From: Lachnospira sp. UBA5912 | GTDB lineage: Bacteria; Bacillota; Clostridia; Lachnospirales; Lachnospiraceae | Direction: 5' to 3' | Length of the DNA: 9,369 bases | Assembly (NCBI GenBank): GCA_002435585.1 | Contig: DJDY01000161.1 | Coordinates: forward strand, 6,325-15,693 | Part shown: piece by piece, positions 6,270-9,369 of the stretch | Position numbering within the stretch: the first letter of the stretch is position 1 | Layout of the letters: every line of letters starts with the position of its first letter | Made by a program: the position numbers and the translations under genes | Notes under the pieces: generated by a model | What the model was told of the DNA's origin: nothing | Seen by the model: only the letters and a program-made list of their open reading frames with translations | Database searches by the model: none

Positions 6270-6635
6270 CTAACAATCAAACGGACATGTAATCCTGAAC
6301 ATTTCTTCAATTATATGATGCAGCAGATCTGCTGTCTGTGTGTCGGCAAGTTTATAATATATTTCTTTGCCTTCTCTTCTGCTGACAATAAGACCGCTCT
6401 TTTTTAAAAGCTTTAAATGATGTGAAACCGCCGGATCACTCATCTGCATGGCAGCTGCTATATTACTTACACATTCTTCACAATGGCATAGCAGCCATAA
6501 TATACGCATTCTGCTGCCATCACTTATCTGTTTGAACACTTCAGCCACAATACTGCATTCATCAGCACTTGGCATACGTTTTAGGACTTTCTCAATATCC
6601 TGACCATGGTCATGTGGAAGATTAACTCCTGACAT
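6270..6635 (-). CDS. ArsR/SmtB-family metal-responsive transcriptional repressor
   Basis: A 121-residue winged helix-turn-helix protein expected to repress metal-efflux genes and release DNA when metal binds. The core is typical: ISDGSRMRILWLL, then the DNA-reading helix in MSDPAVSHHLKLLKKSGLI (about 65-83), then a beta wing GKEIYYKL (about 89-96). Possible metal ligands are numerous: an N-terminal HDH (8-10), C27, a CHCEEC cluster at 50-55 in the place of the ArsR/CadC alpha-3 site (ELCVC in relatives), H106/H107 in the last helix as in the SmtB/CzrA alpha-5 site, and C117/C121 near the C-terminus. Both site types cannot be told apart here, so the metal is open, but Zn, Cd or Pb fits the neighbouring P1B-2 ATPase. 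The ATG at 6635 follows AGGAGGAGGA (6641-6650). It lies after the ATPase gene and is closed by its own terminator. Confidence 0.92.
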   Translation of the reverse strand: MSGVNLPHDHGQDIEKVLKRMPSADECSIVAEVFKQISDGSRMRILWLLCHCEECVSNIAAAMQMSDPAVSHHLKLLKKSGLIVSRREGKEIYYKLADTQTADLLHHIIEEMFRITCPFDC

Positions 6636-6703
6636 AAATATCCTCCTCCTGCTTTATTTTTCAGCATGTTATCAGTATGTTGTTTAATTTATCCGTTTCT
6701 GTA

Positions 6704-6717
6704 ATAACACATGTTAT
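6704..6717. promoter_or_regulatory. Candidate ArsR-type operator upstream of the repressor gene
   Basis: ATAACA-CA-TGTTAT is a perfect 6-2-6 dyad lying 69 bases upstream of the repressor's ATG, just past A/T-rich sequence that could hold a -10. Its core AACA-NN-TGTT is shared with the dyad at 9102-9127. This matches the TGAACA-NN-TGTTCA style of SmtB/ArsR operators and suggests autoregulation. Confidence 0.4.
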
Positions 6718-6766
6718 ATATAATAAACCTCATATACCATATACATAGTAACATACCTTATGATAA

Positions 6767-6833
6767 GTTACTGTCCAGGACACCATTAAATACAAATAGT
6801 ATTAAATACAAATGACTGACTCTGGACAGTAAC
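6767..6833. other. Long stem-loop with tandem repeats in the ATPase-arsR gap
   Basis: A perfect 12-bp inverted repeat, gttactgtccag (6767-6778) and ctggacagtaac (6822-6833), encloses 43 bases that include two perfect 13-bp copies of attaaatacaaat (6785-6797, 6801-6813). It starts 21 bases past the ATPase stop. There is no U-tail on either strand, so it is not a classic terminator. A further AGTAAC at 6747-6752 can pair with 6767-6772 instead. It may be a 3' stabilising hairpin, a processing site between ATPase and repressor messages, or a tiny mobile-element-like insertion. Confidence 0.6.
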
Positions 6834-6854
6834 ATTAATATTAGTTAATATAAC

Positions 6855-8747
6855 CTAATCCTTGTAAACGAGACTTCTTGTTGCATTAAGTACTGCAAGC
6901 ACCATAACTCCTACATCTGCAAATATTGCAATCCACATATTAGCAATACCTATTGCTCCTAAAAACAGGCACACAAACTTAACAGCAAGTGCAAATACAA
7001 TATTCTGGTGTACTATCCTTAATGTCTTTCTTGATATATTCATAGCTGTTGCTATCTTATCCGGGTCATCATCCATCAAAACGATATCTGCCGCCTCAAT
7101 CGCTGCATCAGAGCCCAATGCTCCCATAGCTATACCAATATCTGCTCTTGAAAGAACAGGTGCATCATTGATACCATCTCCTACAAATGCAAGAACTTCA
7201 TTCTTATCTTTTTCATTTAGAAGTTTTTCTACCTCTTCAACCTTATCAGCAGGAAGAAGTTCGCTCTTTACCATATCAACTCCAAGTTGTTTTCCAACTG
7301 CATCCGCTACCTTCTTAGAATCACCCGTCAACATGACAATCTTTGCCACTCCTGCTTTCTTCATGTCTTTAACTGCCTTTGCTGATGTAGGCTTAACTAC
7401 ATCTGATATGATGATACAACCCGCATATTCATTGTCAATGGCAACATAAACAAGCGTTCCAACAACTTTATCTACCTTCGCCTCTGTTTCTGATACATCT
7501 ATTCCATATTGCTTCATAAGCTTAATATTACCAGCAAGCACATTTTTACCATCAATGTCAGCACTCACTCCATGTCCGCTCATCTCTTCTATCTCTGATA
7601 CTATACTGGTATCTATATCCTTACCATAAGCATTTCTTATGCTTCTGCTTATTGGGTGTGTAGAATAACTTTCTGCATATGCAGCCATCTTAAGAACGTC
7701 ATCTTTCTTATAAGAAGAAGCTGTTAAGACTTCTGTAACCTCAAACACTCCTTTTGTAAGAGTACCAGTTTTATCACAGACTACGTATCTGGCTTTTGAT
7801 AAAAGTTCAAGATAATTAGAGCCTTTGATAAGGATACCTCTTGAGGATGCTCCACCTATTCCTCCAAAAAAACTTAATGGAATAGATATAACAAGTGCAC
7901 AAGGACAACTTATTACAAGTGTTGTAAGTGCTCTTATAAGCCACTTTGACCATTCAGAAGGATTACCAATGATAAGATTAATTACTGGTGGAAGCAGTGC
8001 AAGTACAAGCGCGCCTATACATACAGCCGGTGTATATATTCTTGCAAATCTTGTTATAAAATTCTCAGAACGTGACTTTTTCATGCTGGAATTCTCAACA
8101 AGATCAAGAATCTTAGATACTGTTGAATCTCCAAACTCCTTATCCGTTTTAATCTTTAAAAGTCCTGTCAGGTTGACACATCCACTTATAACCTCGTCAC
8201 CTTCCTTAGCACCTCTTGGAACACTTTCTCCTGTAAGAGCACTTGTGTTAAGGGTTGAACTGCCTTCAACAATAATACCATCAATTGGTATCTTTTCACC
8301 GGGCTTAACAACAATAACGCTTCCTATTTCAACATCATCAGGATCAACCTGCTCAAGTTTTCCGTCAACTTCGATATTGGCATAATCTGGTCTTATATCC
8401 ATAAGTGATGTGATATTTTTCCTGCTCTTACCAACTGCATAACTCTGGAAAAGCTCTCCAATCTGATAAAACAGCATAACTGCTGTGCCTTCTACATACT
8501 CGCCAAGCGCAATAGCACCTACTGTAGCAATTGCCATAAGGAAATTCTCATCAAATACTTCCCCATGGAATATTCCATACACTGCTTTTTTTAATATATC
8601 ATATCCAATAACGAAATATGGAACAAGGAAAGCAACAAGTTCAACATACTTATTAACACTTACAAAATGAAACAATACCTTCAGAAATACTATCAACACA
8701 GATGCAATTATTATTCTTATTAGCACTTTTTTTTGTTTTTTAGTCAT
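6855..8747 (-). CDS. P1B-2-type Zn/Cd/Pb-exporting ATPase lacking an N-terminal HMA domain
   Basis: A 630-residue inner-membrane pump that hydrolyses ATP to export soft divalent metals. Motifs in order: actuator TGES (about 172-175), metal-site SCPCALVIS with the CPC of the sixth helix (281-283), phosphorylated Asp in CDKTGTLT (D325), the HP pair (about 364-365), TGDS (about 474) and GDGINDAP (523-530). A Lys in the seventh helix (AVKF, about 590) and an Asp in the eighth (FADVG, about 611) with the CPC give the Zn/Cd/Pb class, not the copper class. The N-terminus begins straight at the first membrane helix, so the usual 70-residue HMA domain is missing; it is encoded as a separate gene 55 bases upstream. 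An in-frame GTG lies at 8756, but only 2 bases separate AAAGG from it. ATG at 8747 has AAAGG at about 11 bases and is preferred. Confidence 0.95.
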   Translation of the reverse strand: MTKKQKKVLIRIIIASVLIVFLKVLFHFVSVNKYVELVAFLVPYFVIGYDILKKAVYGIFHGEVFDENFLMAIATVGAIALGEYVEGTAVMLFYQIGELFQSYAVGKSRKNITSLMDIRPDYANIEVDGKLEQVDPDDVEIGSVIVVKPGEKIPIDGIIVEGSSTLNTSALTGESVPRGAKEGDEVISGCVNLTGLLKIKTDKEFGDSTVSKILDLVENSSMKKSRSENFITRFARIYTPAVCIGALVLALLPPVINLIIGNPSEWSKWLIRALTTLVISCPCALVISIPLSFFGGIGGASSRGILIKGSNYLELLSKARYVVCDKTGTLTKGVFEVTEVLTASSYKKDDVLKMAAYAESYSTHPISRSIRNAYGKDIDTSIVSEIEEMSGHGVSADIDGKNVLAGNIKLMKQYGIDVSETEAKVDKVVGTLVYVAIDNEYAGCIIISDVVKPTSAKAVKDMKKAGVAKIVMLTGDSKKVADAVGKQLGVDMVKSELLPADKVEEVEKLLNEKDKNEVLAFVGDGINDAPVLSRADIGIAMGALGSDAAIEAADIVLMDDDPDKIATAMNISRKTLRIVHQNIVFALAVKFVCLFLGAIGIANMWIAIFADVGVMVLAVLNATRSLVYKD

Positions 8748-8802
8748 ATGAACCACTGCCTTTCACTTTATTAACTCAGCATCTTTGTCAATGTAACATG
8801 CT

Positions 8803-9021
8803 TTAAAAAAATATCTCACAGTCAGACTCGACCTTTTTACAATTCTTTAGAACATCCTGCATAACCGCAGCTACCTCAGCACCATCTTCAAACTCAACCT
8901 TCATCTTCTGTGTCATAAATGATACTGTGGCATCTTTGACGCCATTAGTTTTTTTAGCTGCATCTTCCATCTTTAAAGCACAATTAGCACAATCAACTTC
9001 AATTCCATAAGTCTTTTTCAT
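8803..9021 (-). CDS. Free-standing heavy-metal-associated (HMA) domain protein
   Basis: A 72-residue soluble metal-binding protein with the beta-alpha-beta-beta-alpha-beta HMA fold. The metal site is DCANC (C11 and C14), here in the form VDCANCALKME in place of the common GMxCxxC; two extra cysteines lie near the end (C61, C68). It probably delivers or hands on metal to the ATPase encoded 55 bases downstream, standing in for that pump's missing N-terminal domain. Two starts are possible: ATG at 9036 has no ribosome site, while ATG at 9021 has GGGTGAT (9026-9032) at good spacing and begins right at the first strand, so I chose 9021. It is the first gene of the efflux unit, with a candidate ArsR operator upstream. 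A copper-chaperone role cannot be ruled out, but the linked pump argues for Zn or Cd. Confidence 0.88.
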   Translation of the reverse strand: MKKTYGIEVDCANCALKMEDAAKKTNGVKDATVSFMTQKMKVEFEDGAEVAAVMQDVLKNCKKVESDCEIFF

Positions 9022-9101
9022 AATAATCACCCGCATATAATATTATATGCTAATCCTTTCTTTTACATTTACAATTATTAAGATTTACATCTCTTTATAT
9101 A

Positions 9102-9127
9102 AACATTTAAACAAATGTTTAATTGTT
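9102..9127. promoter_or_regulatory. Candidate ArsR/SmtB operator of the HMA-ATPase unit
   Basis: A 12-2-12 dyad with arms AACATTTAAACA and TGTTTAATTGTT around AA; 11 of 12 arm positions are complementary, and the inner 7-2-7 (9107-9122) is perfect. It directly abuts the TTGACA at 9128-9133 and covers the -10 region, the placement expected for steric repression. Its core AACA-NN-TGTT recurs at 6704-6717. Confidence 0.6.
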
Positions 9128-9133
9128 TGTCAA
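9105..9133 (-). promoter_or_regulatory. Candidate promoter of the HMA-ATPase unit
   Basis: Minus strand: a perfect TTGACA at 9128-9133, then at 17 bases TTAAAT (9105-9110) or at 18 bases TAAATG. The -10 is weak, and the site overlaps the operator dyad, as is common for metal-efflux promoters. Bases 9022-9101 upstream of the HMA gene hold nothing else that I can recognise. Confidence 0.5.
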
Positions 9134-9216
9134 TAGTAATTTCGCACTTTTTTGCTTATTGATAATAATTATATATTTATTTAGCACACATTCTTAACAA
9201 ACGGACAACATCATAT

Positions 9217-9339
9217 ATGAAAGAAGCAGATGCACATTGTATTAACACAGTTAATTTTTTATATTATATTCTGCCAAAGACAGCCATAAGGCTTGTGAGG
9301 TATTTTGAGAATAATGCGGAAGGAACACTTGAAAGCTGA
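9217..9339 (+). CDS. Doubtful 40-residue reading frame near the window edge
   Basis: The only plus-strand candidate: ATG at 9217 to TGA at 9337. The ribosome site is poor (ACGGA about 12 bases upstream) and there is no clear promoter. The product has a short hydrophobic piece (VNFLYYILP) and a C-terminal RYFENNAEGTLES. Base composition of 9280-9345 is visibly less A/T-rich than the flanks. The minus strand across the same segment is also open for 34 codons (SVPSALFSKYL region) to a stop, so the segment could be a repeated or non-coding element with chance frames. I do not assign a function. Confidence 0.25.
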   Translation: MKEADAHCINTVNFLYYILPKTAIRLVRYFENNAEGTLES

Positions 9340-9360
9340 TTGTATATCCAATCAGTTTTC
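9331..9360 (+). other. Perfect 12-bp hairpin overlapping the end of the 9217-9339 frame
   Basis: Stem 9331-9342 with 9349-9360 and a 6-base loop. One pair is G-U on plus-strand RNA but A-C on minus, so the plus strand is the likely transcript. A UUUUC run ends the 3' arm, but no further U-tail follows before the window ends, so a terminator role is possible and not proven. Confidence 0.45.
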
Positions 9361-9369
9361 TGGTGACTG

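Noticed and set aside
7825..8385. 186-codon open frame on the plus strand
   Set aside because: Antisense to the ATPase, whose catalytic motifs run through the same bases; codon usage and composition give it no support.

Overview
The window is AT-rich bacterial DNA with strong AGGAGG-type ribosome binding sites, consensus sigma-A-like promoters, heavy use of the Ile codon ATA and U-rich intrinsic terminators. Together with a CheX-CheY fusion and an AzgA-type purine permease, this points to a low-GC Firmicute, most likely a clostridial Lachnospiraceae member. That placement is inferred from style and gene content, not from a marker gene. All secure genes lie on the minus strand.

Read along the minus strand from the right end, the first module is a metal-efflux locus. 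It holds a free-standing 72-residue heavy-metal-associated (HMA) protein (8803-9021), a zinc/cadmium-type P1B-2 ATPase that lacks its own HMA domain (6855-8747), and after a structured 219-base gap an ArsR/SmtB repressor (6270-6635) with its own terminator. Two dyads sharing the core AACA-NN-TGTT sit upstream of the HMA gene and of the arsR gene. They are natural candidates for operators of this repressor, so the locus looks like a self-regulated metal-detoxification unit.

Next is a single-gene unit (4806-6110) encoding an unusual signalling protein. It has three 24-residue MshEN-like motifs spaced exactly 29 residues apart, then a CheX-like phosphatase domain and a C-terminal CheY receiver. 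A 587-base gap follows, holding direct repeats, a long hairpin terminator and the extended -10 promoter of a purine permease (2821-4218).

Downstream of the permease is a bifunctional homocysteine S-methyltransferase/methylenetetrahydrofolate reductase (836-2614). It is driven by a perfect TTGACA-17-TATAAT promoter, and its short 5' leader holds a strong hairpin whose loop can pair with either flank. Two small hypothetical genes close the left side: a 55-residue helix-turn-helix-like protein (582-749, absent from simple ATG ORF calls because it starts with GTG) and a 136-residue two-helix membrane protein (59-469) with its own promoter and terminator.

The right edge (9134-9369) has no secure gene. 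It holds a 40-codon plus-strand reading frame ending in a perfect hairpin, possibly part of a repeated or mobile element cut by the window edge. The most promising undescribed items are the MshEN-CheX-CheY fusion, the switch-like leader of the methyltransferase gene, and the paired ArsR-type dyads with the structured ATPase-arsR gap.
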